Part shown: positions 52,827 through 64,000 of the stretch, in pieces | Numbering within the stretch: the stretch's first letter is position 1 | How the letters are laid out: each line of letters opens with the position of its first letter | DNA from: Centroberyx gerrardi | Taxonomy: Eukaryota > Chordata > Actinopteri > Beryciformes > Berycidae | Length of the DNA: 64,000 bases | Reading direction: 5' to 3' | NCBI RefSeq assembly: GCF_048128805.1 | Contig: NC_136003.1 | Span: 20,604,840-20,668,839 of the forward strand | Program-made: the position numbers and the translations under genes | The notes under the pieces: model-generated | The model's input: the letters and a program-made list of their open reading frames with translations, nothing else | Database searches by the model: none | Told to the model about the DNA's origin: nothing

Positions 52827-52945
52827 CGTGTGTGTGCATGTGTGTGTGTGTGTGTCAGTTTGGGAGTAAACTGAGAGGGGTAACATAGGGATGTAGCAGA
52901 GTAGATTGGGTTACTTTGACTCAAAGTGTGTGTGTGTGTGTGTGT
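52786..52945. repeat. Two (GT)n microsatellites
   Basis: A GT run with gtgtgcgt interruptions (52786-52856) and a shorter pure run (52926-52945), separated by about 70 bp of unique sequence. Confidence 0.9.
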
Positions 52946-53065
52946 ATACCCAGAGGACTCTGCTTGGGAGAGACGATAACAAGGCCTCTCAATCACAGCT
53001 AATGAGCTCTAAGAACCTGACTGATGATGCCTGTGTGTTAACCAAACCAATGGAGGACCAATGAA

Positions 53066-53318
53066 TCTCCTCTCCTCTCCTCTCCTCTCCTCTCCTCTCC
53101 TCTCCCCTCCTCTCCCCTCCTCTCCTCTCCCCTCCTCTCCTCTCCTCTCCTCTCCCCTCCTCTCCTCTCCTCTCCCCTCCCCTCCTCTCCTCTCCTCTCC
53201 TCTCCTCTCCTCTCCCCTCCTCTCCTCTCCCCTCCTCTCCTCTCATCTCCCCTCCCCTCCTCTCCTCTCCCCTCCTCTCCTCTCATCTCCCCTCCTCTCC
53301 TCTCCCCTCCTCTCCTCT
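53066..53318. repeat. TCTCC/CCTCC homopyrimidine minisatellite
   Basis: About 250 bp of pure pyrimidine on the + strand, apart from a few single A bases, built from tctcc and ccctcc units. The complementary strand is GGAGA-rich. The tract is capable of triplex (H-DNA) formation and is the source of the long spurious Glu/Arg/Gly frames on the minus strand. Confidence 0.97.
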
Positions 53319-53329
53319 ACCCTCTGTCA

Positions 53330-56300
53330 AAGAGAGTAAATGATGCTAACTCAGCACAGCACCCCCGCTCTTGTAACTTGAGGGAAATGGTTTTGCAGCA
53401 CTAAGAAATCTTTGAAGATGTACCAACCATCTGGCTCATCCTCAGAGTCATTTGCCTACGTCCTTCAGCCAGGATAAAAACTACTTGAGACAAGATCCTC
53501 TACATTCTGCCTCGTGCCACGCTCTGCCATAACTCTGAGTTGGGACGGTGCAGGGGCGAATATTTAAATTCCCTCCCTCGCGCACCTGCCGTCTGGGTTA
53601 CAAGGTTTCTTTTGCGGATTGCCGCTCTCATTGGGCCACTCACATTCCCTTTAAGAGAAGCACTTGCCTTTAAGATTTTTTCATTTTTCCAATGTGAGGG
53701 ATGTAGGCACCTTGACAATGGCATTAGATATTAAAAAAAAAAAACCAAACAAACTTAATTTTGAGAAATTTAAAATTCTATAGGACTAAGACAAACATAG
53801 CGTATCAAATAGGCCTAAAAGCTGTGCCATATTCCCAATTATATGATAGCCTTTTATTAATTAGCATATTATATGGACGTGCATCAGTGCTCGTCCATTA
53901 GGCCTATAATAGGCTAATCTGTGTTTTTATTTAATTTGATTTCAATATTTAGCGCCATAATTTGGAAATGGCTTGAGGCCTATATTGAATGCAAAATCAG
54001 AGCTGGTTGAGAGGCGCCTAGCAAGAGCCTCAGTGCAGAGACGAGGCTGAAGTCTGAATGCCAAACCATGTAATTCTGCTGATGAATCCCCACTATGTGC
54101 ACTTATCTCAACTCTGAATACAAGCCATAGTGCATAGTTTTCCAAATATTTTATACAGGGGCTTTTAGTTGACACCTAAAAGGATCCTTCACAAGAATAA
54201 CTGCTGTTCCAACTGTTTTGATCTGAACTTAAAATGGGTCAAAAGTTACAGCATATACTGTATAAAGTGGCTGAACTTGATAGTAGCTGAAGCACTGTTT
54301 GTGTGCTGAACTGGTCGATGCAACAAATGCCTCTGAACTATTATTGCCTATTTTTGTTGGCAAGAGCCTAGACTGGCAATGCCCGCACCCAGCCAGTGTG
54401 GGTGGGTGGTGGACTTGTGTGATGAATGGGTGCTGCCTGGTAAGGGGACCTATACGATAATAAAGGGGCTGGTAATAGATGACTATAGAGTTTACAGTGA
54501 TCAATAGCTAAACCAAGCTAGCACAGGACAGCTCAGATATGCTCCAAGGTATTTAATAAACTCCAGTGCTCTTTGCAGAACATAATATAGCAAAACAAAG
54601 GAAACGTTCTCTTTCTTCCTTTCATTTTCTTGACTTCTTTCTCTCTAGAGAGAGTAGGAAAAAGACAATTGCCAATAGCAATACACTTTATGAGAGGGGA
54701 CCTTCATTTCCATTTAAAACATGTGATATCTGATATTTTTTCGTGCCTTTGTGCTCTGGGCAATGTCATTACTGTAGAAACAAGGCATGTTTTGGAATGC
54801 TTGCCTATTACAATTCATTATTTTGACTCATTGTGTGCAGCTCCTAAACAATGTAACCCAATCTCCTCTTTGGGTAGTACCACTTCATTTTCACCCGTTC
54901 AGACCTCAAGAAATGAAATATGGCAGTGCTGACATTTCCATCCATTAATGCAGCTTTATATATTGTACTACTTACTTAGTCACTTACCATGCACTTCATC
55001 AGATTTAGGCAATGCAAGCTGAAGTCTTTACCCCAACGCTGATTTAATCTCTTGCTGTGTAATAATCTCATATGGCCCAAAGCACTTTCACAATTCACTC
55101 ACAGTCTTAAGTCATTTAGTAATAGTTGCATGAAGCATTCAGACGCATTGATTTAAAGTAGCTTAGTGCCCTGGGATAGGTGGATGTTAAATATTCATAC
55201 GCAGCAGCAGATTAAATGCACAGCCTCTGTGCACCTTGCCACTCCAGCTGTGCTAAGCTGTGGGTCCTGGGACTGATGATAGCATGAGAGGCATGCAACG
55301 CCCCTAAAGCCTGTCAGAGACCTGGGTGGTGGGGAGTCACTCACTGGCTTTATGGGACAATCACACAGAATCTGTTTGTCCACATCAGGACACGAGCCAA
55401 GCTCAGAGGCCTTAAAAGGGAGGAAACATAAACACTATATCCCTTTCCCAATACATCTACTCCTCATGCAATATACTGTGCAGATGTGGCTGTTATCTGC
55501 CCTTCATATCATCTTATGGCCAAAGAATGTCAAGCTGTCTCATGTTGATATTATCCCTACTGGTCAGTTTCAAGTTACTTCTTACTACATTAAGGAAGGC
55601 AACACTGCAAAACAACATTCATCTAATGTATTGGTTGCATAGGCGAACATAGGAGTGTCAGTGCCTCTGACTGAAAAATACCATCTCTGCTAGGGTATTT
55701 TTTTTTATCAGTCAGGTTTCAGCATTTGTTACGTGAAAATGACAGATTACCCACAGAGATTGAGAGTATATGATGCGTAGAAATTGACTCTGCACAGTGT
55801 TTGCTTGAATCCGTGGCTGTAATTGGACAAAAGGGGTCAGGTTGTTGTGTGGTACTCAACATCCAATGATGCACATATGAGCAGTAGCGTGTTAGAACCA
55901 TTCCTCCACACAGCCAACAGATAAACTGGTGAAAGAGAAACACAGCAGTAGGACGGAAGGGCAAATGACCATATAACACAACATGATACAACATAAACAC
56001 TGTCAGTAACAATTGTCTCCGCACCTGCTGCAGCTGCGCAACTTTTTTTTTAATTAGCTCCACACTATTCCACTGGGCTAGGGGGGTGTCAAGTGCTCAA
56101 TACAGCAAGGCATGGTGGAAAACTGCTTGTCTAAACAGCTAGCTCTGTTGTTTACGGTTTCTCCCACACAATTGCAGGCTATATGAAATAGGCATTTTAA
56201 GCATGTTTATGTCTATTAATCCTCCCGGTGTTATCTTTCTTTCATTTAATACTGCCTTTAGTCTTTACTTACTCTGCTACAGCATGTGATACTCTGCCAA

Positions 56301-56550
56301 CAGTAACCACTATAAAGTTACTGTTTTCTTGAAATTGAGGGGGTTTAATGAAGCAGTATGAGCTGACCTATCCAGTGGCCATTGGCCAGGCACAATAAGG
56401 AACACAGTGTGCTGCTGAACAGCACCTGACCCCGGGGTACAATCAATACTCACCTCTCTCAAGCCAACCAGGCGTCCAGCCAGCCAGCCAGCTTTGCCAC
56501 TGGAGCTGACGTCACCAACCAGCCAAGACAGTAGATAACATATATGTCCT
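53330..56550. other. Gene desert, right end
   Basis: No gene is supported. A short (ccag)n run lies at about 56470-56492. Confidence 0.45.
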
Positions 56551-56561
56551 GTTTTCTCTTT

Positions 56562-56641
56562 TTTATTTTAACATTATGGACGTTCACCAATACAAAAACA
56601 CAGCAAATTAGAATCATCTTTCACATACATAGTAATTTATT
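56562..56641 (-). terminator. Candidate gcgr poly(A) signals
   Basis: AATAAA occurs twice on the minus strand (56641-56636 and 56567-56562), about 2.9-3.0 kb past the gcgr stop codon. If used, the gcgr 3' UTR would span about 56.5-59.57 kb. I did not find an obvious closer AATAAA, but non-canonical signals were not excluded. Confidence 0.3.
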
Positions 56642-56644
56642 CTT

Positions 56645-59570
56645 TCACCATTTGGACACAGTCTGGTAAGAGAGCACAAAGTACGATGAACCGTGGACAC
56701 CTGAACACAGTTTTTGTCCAGTGGTCGGTTCATCACACCAAATATACATGACTACCTTTAAGAGAAGATGAACTGGTACATACTTATATGGGCCTTGTAA
56801 AGAATACATTCAGACAGAACCACTTTGGTCCAAAAAGGGGAGTGACCCAAGTTGCTGGCTTCAAAAAATACACAGACATGGTCACGGCTTGGCTAGGGTG
56901 TAAAAATACATAATATTAGCAATGTACTTTCCTCATACTGTATTTCCATGATACAGATGAATGTATCTACTGTACTTACTTTTTTACTCTAGGCGCACGA
57001 CATTCCTTTTGTTATTGTGTGTCAGTATTGCAACATCCCTCCTGCTCTGCAAAACAAGAAAACCACTGTAAATTCACCTCTGAGCAACAGCAGCGCCGGT
57101 GTGCGCATCGCGCTCCCAGCTCAATTCGGAGTATTCGCTATCTCCGGCTCTATTACAATCCTCCGCAGACGTTCATGAGAAATAGCTTCACCCGGCATTA
57201 ACCCAACTCAGCGCGGCACCTGGCTGCGGTGTACGTCTAGAGAGCGCAGGAAAAATCAGGAGCGATTATCTGAATGACAACATGCTGCCGTTCTGCTGCT
57301 CTGATTCGGCTCTGTAGTACTAAACAACGTAGAGGAATCACGCTGAGAATGGCTTTCATAACAAAACACAGAGGTTTTTCCCTTATGCGTTATATGGGCA
57401 TGAGTTCTTGGAATGTGCTGTGATGAATGTGATGTACATAGAGAACCGCTAGAATGGAACTAACTCGGCGCGACCTCTGACCTCTGTGCTCAGTGTGAAG
57501 CCACTTCCCCTGGTTCATATCAACCCATGCTGTAGCTCCTCGGGCTGCAGCCGATGGAGAGGCTCCAGCACAGCAAGAGTGATTCATTCTATCTTTCTGG
57601 ATGCATACAATACACATGAAAATATATTTATACACACACACTCACACTCACACACGCGCACACACACACACAGGCATGCATGCATAAAACACATTGACAG
57701 CAATCAAATAAATCACTTGTACAAACATATATACATACAGTATTTACCATTTATAAATTAACATTGTGCAAATAGTCATACATACAGAGTCAAGTTGAGT
57801 TAGTCCCAACAAAATGTTTGGCAGCTCACAAATTCTTCCGCGTGAGCTTTTCCTTGAAAATAAATGCTATGTATTCAGTAGCAAAAGTACCACTGTTGTT
57901 TTGTGTTTCCTTGTCAATACTGGCAAGGGCTTGTGAGCGATGTATGATTTCTCTGAAATGCTTACTGGAGAGACTCTATTTTGTTCTACTTTTAGATTGC
58001 AGAGTTTTGTTCTAGACGTCCGCAGCCCGTGCGGACAGGATGAGGCAGAACATGAAATAAGTCTGGAGAGTGACAGTGAAGCTAGTCTTATAGAATGACC
58101 TCCCAGATGAAGTCTAAAGTTTACGTAAAAACAGTGAGTCATAGCAGAGTCTGTTTCGGGGGTTATGAGCAGTGGAGATACAGATGTGACATATGGAACA
58201 TCTGCATGGCACATGAGTCACACTACTTAAGCTCACTACATTTGCGCAATCTGCATGCATGGCAGAAAAGCTATATTCAGCGTAGCTAAAACACACTTCC
58301 TTGAATAGAGAGCTACCCTTGTGCCAGAGGTGACAGAGGTTATTTTCAGTCACAGTGTTGGATTCATACTTTATGCGCGTATGCCTGTAGAGTCCGCGTC
58401 TATCTGCTAAGTATTTTTATCCTCGATTCGAGTGCGCATGTTCCCCATATCAGCTCTCACCTCAGGGGTTGAGTGGGCTACCGGGATGTGTAGAAGTTCA
58501 TAGAGTACGCCAAGGCATGTGAATCACACAACACCTGGATGGCTGGAGGAAAAAACATATTTGATGGCACAGAACGTCAACTATTCCCCTTGAAAACACA
58601 CCTGGCACGTTTACAATTATAACACTCACAGCAATATTCCACATTTATGGCTATTTAAAAAAGATTTCTGATTATTGTCAAATGCCTAAGTGAGTCAAGT
58701 GGTGATCATTTTAGTAATAGCTTATGGATAATTTTTCCATACCGCCTCATGAGCTCTTATAACGTCTACAGGTAAGCCAGGAATGACCTGGTGAGAGCAG
58801 CTGCCAATTTCTCATGGGTCCTGGAGGGGGCCGCTTGAACAACACAGTGCTCACCTTACAGTATAAAGTGTACAGTCAACAGAATGGTTCTTCTTTCTCT
58901 GTACATTTTCATCAAAGCGTGTCAGACAGGGAAATCATTTACAAATATTGTCACGGCATTAGAAATGTATTTCCCTTTGTTAGGAACTGCCACCTTGTTT
59001 CTTGTCATTTGTTTGGTCTTTTTTTTGTGTGTATTCAACATCAGTTCAATGTCCAGTTTGTCTTTTAGCTCCAGTACCACAAAACACACATTTGATACAC
59101 AGCACAACTCAAAGACCCTGTGGTTTTTTTTTTGTTTTTGTTTTTTCTTTTTTTGTTATTTGAGGTTTCAGTGTCTTTTTTCCTTTTTTTCTGGTAGTCA
59201 TATTATTTTACATGGCATGTGTGGCCTTGAGTTACTGTTGTTGACGCAGTGTTCAACATGCAGCGGTTTCCTGTACTGTCTGACATTCATCTACAGAAAT
59301 CCGTTCAGGCGGCTCACAGCGCGTTAGACATCTCAACATGGGTGTCTGCCGTATTGTTCTCCGTTCTCTGGCTGTGGAGAGGGCTGAGTGCCGCTCTCTC
59401 TCTCTTCCAATGACACTGATCTGGGGCCAAGACTGTTCTGACAGATGACTCCATCAGCCCAGCTCATTCTGCCAGCTCCTCATCACAGCCGCCCAGGGCC
59501 GTGTGCCAGAGCCAGATGAGAGCTGAAGGCCCTCCAACTTTCTTCAAGGGCTTCCCGATCCCGATGCCCT
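56645..59570 (-). other. Probable 3' UTR / downstream region of gcgr
   Basis: There is no coding exon in these 2.9 kb after the gcgr stop. The stretch holds a (CA)n at 57632-57672 and T-rich runs around 59120-59160. Assignment as 3' UTR rests only on orientation and the poly(A) candidates. Confidence 0.3.
57632..57672. repeat. Imperfect (CA)n repeat
   Basis: CA units interrupted by ctcacact and cgcg. Confidence 0.85.
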
Positions 59571-60974
59571 TCACAGGTGGCTCTCCACATTCTCCCTGGG
59601 AGCCTCGTAGCACTGCGACTTGTCCGTGAGGCCGATGTCCTCCACCAGGGTGCAGCTGCAGCTGCTGCCGGTTCCCTCGTGCGGCGGGGAGGTGCACTGG
59701 CCGCGGCCCGTGCCGTTGTGGCAGCCGAACACGAGCATGTGCTTCTCCTCAGGGCTGCAGACCCTGGAGGTGGAGGTGGAGGTGGTGGCGATGTCCGGGA
59801 GTCGATGGACGTGGTTCAGGATGCTGCCGCTCTTGATGTTGGAGGGGTGGCTGTAGGTGTGGCGGTACTCCTCCTCAATGTTCCTCCCCAGCTTCCAGCG
59901 CTTCCACTTCTTCAAAACCTCTGACTGCACCTGAAGACAGCGGAGAGACAAAGGTTGACGTTATTAATGTGAGGACCGGAGAGAGACGGGAGTCAGGAGG
60001 TGAAGTGTAAATGAGGAGACTCACCTCTTTGTTGACAAAACAGTACAAGATGGCCACCAGCAGACCCTGCGGAGGCAAGCAACTCTGAGTCAGTCCCCCA
60101 AATCAACTGATGTCATGTTCCCTCACAGGATGGCTCACCATTTACAAGGTTTCACAGTGCGACAATTGATACTATGAAAACATGGCTCAGAGGAAATGTA
60201 TTCTTTTGTCATCTGCCTAATGGCACGAAGAAATACCTTTTTAGCTACATGGGGCAGTTGCGTATTTGTCACTTTATAACCAGTCTGTCAGTCTGTCACT
60301 CTCTCAAGTTGAAAGTCCCTTGGCAGCACTCTTTCTCTTTCACTTTGGGCTTCTCTTTCTATCCTACTCTCTCTCTCTTTTCATCAAGGTAATTCCCCCC
60401 AATGGTTGGCTGTGAACTTGACGCGCGTCATCTGTGTCCCGTCAGCAAAAAGGTCACTGTCATTATGCCACAGTGTGAGTCAGCCAGTTAGCGGTTTGGA
60501 CAGCGCGCTATGTTAATGTAATCTCGCCTGACATCATATAAGTAAATACAGCACTTCTCTGTTGTCTAGGAGGGGAAGGAAACTCAATATCCACAAGACA
60601 TAAAGACTCGCTGAACGAGCTCATATACTGCAGCCATTACCTCTGGAATGACACTTGGACTGGCAGTTGAAAGTGTAACAGTACGACTTGCTGTTAATAC
60701 AGTATAACATGATGTGATAGCTGCTGCATTTTATTTGACTTGGAGATAATAACAATTCTTAGTTCCGTCTCTTCCCCTTCATCTTATAACCAGCAGATGC
60801 CTTTGTTCAACTGAGTCTAACCTGGAAGGAGGTGAAGAAGAGGTCGATGAAGAGCTTGGTGAGACGCAAAGCGATGGTGGTCTTGGTGGACTCGTCCGTC
60901 ACAAAAATAAAGACCACCTGATGGATACCCAGCAGAGGGATCAGGGTTAGGGTTGACTTAGCCAACCTGAAATG

Positions 60975-61035
<61 letters not shown>

Positions 61036-63867
61036 TTACAGTGTACAGAAAAAAAAGCAAATGAATAGGAAAAGCTTTTTAAAACTTGTACTCACCTGAA
61101 CTTGTAGTCCGTGTATCTCATTTGGTGCGCTCGCAATTTTGACACAAGGATTTTGATGATATGGATAAAGATGAGGAAGTTGATCTGTGAAAGGCAGACA
61201 CACAGATGTTGATGGTAAAGTTATTCAGACAGCAATCTCAACATTATTACACACAGCAGGCCATCCAGAACCAGTTCATTAACAGAGAACCCTGTCACAG
61301 CCGGTGGCATTTTAACAAAAGCTGGATGTTCCACTAATGAAAATCATGTGGACTGTGACCTTTTGATTTACATACTGAATTGTTAACCTGCAGGTGCTTG
61401 GAGGGAGTAAGTAGTCTTTGAAGTTGGACCCAAGTGTTAAATACCTATACAGAATTGTTTATGTGGTGGTGTTTGTCAAAAGAATTGTGGTAGTTCAATT
61501 GTGGAATAGGCAAAAAGTGCAAGTCGAGGGAAAATGGTAATAAAGTTGCACTAAAGACAGACCAAAAAATGATCTTTCAGAACTACCTCCCTTTAAGAAA
61601 GAGTTGTATTCAGTATAATCACCTCCTGTGATAATACGCATACTGCTTATCACAGCATATCACACTACTGTTTATTTTCTGAACAGAAAAAAACATGGGC
61701 AACAACATTTTCCTTACAAGTGCTTGGATTCCAGTCTTAATAAATATTCCTTCAACTCAACATCAGCTCAGTAAGCACCGCATGAATGTTTCATGATTAT
61801 AAAACTGTATAGCTACATATGTTTGAGGTAGACTTTGTGTTCTTCTGAATAACAGTATGCAAACCAAAGGCACAGGATAAATGAGATAATTAAAATTAAA
61901 TGGAAAATAAAGTGCAGTCAACTTCTTACATCTGTAGCGGTGAATAAAACTCAAATATAACCTCTGTATCCTCCTCAATCTCTCCCCTCTTAAAAGCTCC
62001 ACTGTGTTGTCGTAGTATGAGAAGACCAGTGCAGACGTATGGTTTATTTGGATCATTTTATGGAAAAAAGTGCAATGATTGGCCATAATTATAAGCCCTT
62101 TGTGAATTTGGCCATTTCATGCAGAAAAAAATGACAGTAATTTTGTAAAATTGCAAGTTCTCTGGTTGAAGCTGCATTAATTATTGTTATCACAAAGTCG
62201 CATATTCCTGGAGGGACTGCAATTATTACACACATACACTAAAAGTGTTTACACAAGTGTATTTTCTACTCCGAAGAGCATCTTGGACATGGCGGTACCA
62301 TGATAAAGAGGGAAGCAGTGGGTTATGGGAGCTTTGTGAACAACTAGCAGGAACCAGCCCTCCTATCCCTGCAAAAACTCAAACACAGGAATTCCTGTGA
62401 GATACAGGCCACTTAAGAGGACGATTAATGCATGGAAAACACTGGGACGTCTGTGTAACTGGCCTGACAGGAGAGCCATGACAAATCTGACTTTTATATA
62501 AGCTCAGAACTGACCTTTAATGAGCACACCTACAATAAAGGGGGCAGGTCACATTAAATAAAAATTCACTTCATCCAAAACCCCCTGAATCTCAACATCC
62601 TTCCCAGCTGTTAGGCCTAAAGCATTGATAGCCTTTTACACTTCATGAATAATGGAGGTCTCTTTAATATTGTATAGTGTGTGAACGGAAAGAAAAACAT
62701 AGCAGAGGAAAAAAAAACATCTGTGAATGGGAATACAAGGTTGGCGGGCTTGCATTTGGGGTTAAAATAAATCATTTTGGTCCCGAGGTGGTATGAAATT
62801 GTAAAGAACTGACATGGCACCTTGGAGTTAAATGTTCAGGAAACAATCATTATTAATTACCGATACATAACATGGCGGGAGGCGAGGGGGGCGGGGTAAT
62901 GGTGACAAAAAGGGAGGCAGAAACAGAAGGAGAGAAGAAGGAGGAATTACCACAACTGCCAGCAGTATGGGAGAACGGATGATCCACCAGTAATGCATGT
63001 TTATATTTTGCTCCCAGCACCTGTGAGGAAAGCATCGGACAAAACATCAATAATAAGTGAGACAACCACTAAGAACTCCCATCCTCACACGAAACATAAT
63101 CAACATGTTTCTGGAGATGGCTAGCTCCGTCTAACACCTCCAGTCACACTGTTTTTCAACTCCTGCTGCAAACTAAAACGGTGTTCTTCAATCCCTTGGC
63201 AGCTAAACACGACATTTCCTCTCCAATGTTGAAGAAACGAGGGAGAGACAGAGAGCCATGCTGCTGCACCGGAGAGGGAAACGCACAACACCACGCAGGG
63301 CCAAGTCTTTTAAGGGCTTTACATAACAGCACAAGGTATCAGTGGTTCAAAAGTGCGGCTTCACAGTCTTTTTCACTCCACTCAGCCACTGAAGTGTGTG
63401 CAATAGACTTTAAGAGACTGCATATAGAAACTTTGGGGGGTTGAATGTAAGAATTAAATATTGAGAAGAACTAAAGAAGCAAAATTTGGCTTCCTGTAGA
63501 AGACAAGAGATGTCTGCCTGTGTCATGTTTGGTCGCAGCCAACTTCCCATGCTATAATTATGTGTTTAATTGACCATGGAGGACCAAGGAACACGACAAT
63601 AATTGATAAGCTTTGGAGAAAGACCCTCTTCCAACCTCCTTTTGATAGGTGTCCCTATTATGAGCATGGAATCAACAATGATCAGCTAAAATTAAAAATG
63701 CATGGCAGGTTCTGATGCCAATTACATCTTCCCATTGGGGGTTAGTTCAGAAGAAAGTGTGAGAGAGAGAGATAGAGAGAGAGAGAGAGCACCTTTGGAA
63801 ACTTACTCATTATTTTCATATAGGTATTTCACTATCACCCAGGGCACAAGGAATATTAGCGGAGTGC
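59571..63867 (-). CDS. gcgr: Glucagon receptor, class B GPCR (partial, C-terminal half)
   Basis: The glucagon receptor is a plasma-membrane Gs-coupled hormone receptor controlling hepatic glucose output. Six minus-strand exons are visible: 63867-63807, 63020-62951, 61184-61096, 60966-60822, 60066-60025, 59930-59571; phases agree and all introns are GT-AG. They run from late TM4 ([17 protein letters not shown]) through the ECL2 cysteine ([12 protein letters not shown]), TM5 ([17 protein letters not shown]), ICL3 ([10 protein letters not shown]), TM6 ([13 protein letters not shown]), TM7 ([18 protein letters not shown]) and a 119-residue last exon starting [15 protein letters not shown]. The YTDYKFR loop and KKWKRWKLG tail favour GCGR over GLP1R, and so does synteny with slc25a10; the a or b teleost copy cannot be told. 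The signal peptide, hormone-binding domain and TM1-TM3 lie beyond 64000. Confidence 0.9.
60975..61033. repeat. (AG)n repeat next to the gcgr TM6-exon acceptor
   Basis: About 27 AG units; on the coding (minus) strand this is a CT run ending about 8 nt before the acceptor AG at 60967-60968. Confidence 0.95.
61185..62950 (-). other. gcgr intron between the TM4-5 and TM5-6 exons
   Basis: A 1.77-kb A/T-rich intron, the longest fully visible intron of gcgr here. I see no nested gene or clear element; the short frame at 61763-62086 on the minus strand has no recognisable motif. Confidence 0.6.
63758..63790. repeat. (GA)n repeat near a gcgr donor
   Basis: About 14 GA units with one gata interruption, starting 17 nt from the donor of the first visible gcgr exon (63806) on the minus strand, where it reads as a CT tract. 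Confidence 0.9.
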
Positions 63868-64000
63868 CTGAAAAGAAATAAGAGCAGTCAGTCGAAATGC
63901 AAAACAGCCATTTTGCAAAATGTAGTTTTTTTTACATTAATCTGGTCTGACTCAATTTTCATAAAAAGGTATCATACCGCTTATAATTAACTAGCATTCC

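Larger units (their letters stand above)
45290..53060. other. Gene desert continued
   Basis: No exon chain is seen. A 'ggcgtttagctgatggtctc...cagagtgacttaca' phrase at 45755-45800 resembles a ubiquitous fish dispersed repeat. Listed separately are simple repeats at 45532, 48228 and 52786 and the repeat with a poly(G) run at 46750-46990. Confidence 0.5.

Noticed and set aside
52989-53339. Long Glu/Arg/Gly or Ser/Leu/Pro repeat frames
   Set aside because: They are translations of the TCTCC pyrimidine tract, open in several frames because the repeat lacks stop codons.
24278-59570. A hidden defence-type or otherwise novel multi-gene system
   Set aside because: No exon chains, no clustered frames with conserved motifs and no CRISPR-like regularly spaced repeats; the content is ordinary vertebrate intergenic DNA with repeats.
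59577-59924. 115-codon frame on + strand rich in Ala/Val/Gly
   Set aside because: Antisense shadow of the gcgr C-terminal exon.

Overview
The window is vertebrate nuclear DNA, almost certainly from a ray-finned (teleost) fish. Five protein-coding genes with many short GT-AG exons can be read. They sit among introns and intergenic DNA full of CA/GT microsatellites and teleost-style dispersed repeats. The gene content matches the human 17q25.3 block HGS–MRPL12–SLC25A10–GCGR, with mettl26 (16p13.3 in human) inserted.

Layout: 1-1931 is the hgs upstream region. hgs (+, 1932-9987, 20 coding exons, 755 aa) encodes the ESCRT-0 subunit Hrs. mettl26 (-, 13186-11735, 6 exons, 205 aa) is convergent with hgs and divergent from mrpl12 (+, 14052-16510, 5 exons, 194 aa), which encodes mitochondrial ribosomal protein bL12m. 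slc25a10 (+, 21105-24277, 11 exons, 286 aa) encodes the mitochondrial dicarboxylate carrier. About 35 kb follows (24.3-59.5 kb) in which I find no convincing coding exon; it holds microsatellites, a 53.1-53.3 kb TCTCC tract, foldback and inverted-repeat elements and retrotransposon remnants. The right edge carries the 3' half of a glucagon-receptor-type class B GPCR (gcgr, -, six exons from 63867 to 59571); its N-terminal exons lie beyond the window.

The genes do not form one pathway. hgs sorts ubiquitinated receptors at endosomes, gcgr is a cell-surface hormone receptor, mrpl12 and slc25a10 act in mitochondria, and mettl26 is a predicted methyltransferase of unknown substrate. Their proximity is conserved synteny, not an operon. 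All five reading frames are intact as far as seen, with consistent splice phases.

I found no new multi-gene system. The most interesting material is non-coding: a 492-bp foldback element (40442-40933), a 43-bp repeat array ending in an inverted copy (31641-31816), a terminal-inverted-repeat element with an internal tRNA-like tandem array (32128-32548), a hAT-like MITE with near-perfect target duplications inside mrpl12 (15626-15906), simple repeats abutting splice sites in slc25a10 and gcgr, and closely spaced opposed poly(A) signals between hgs and mettl26.
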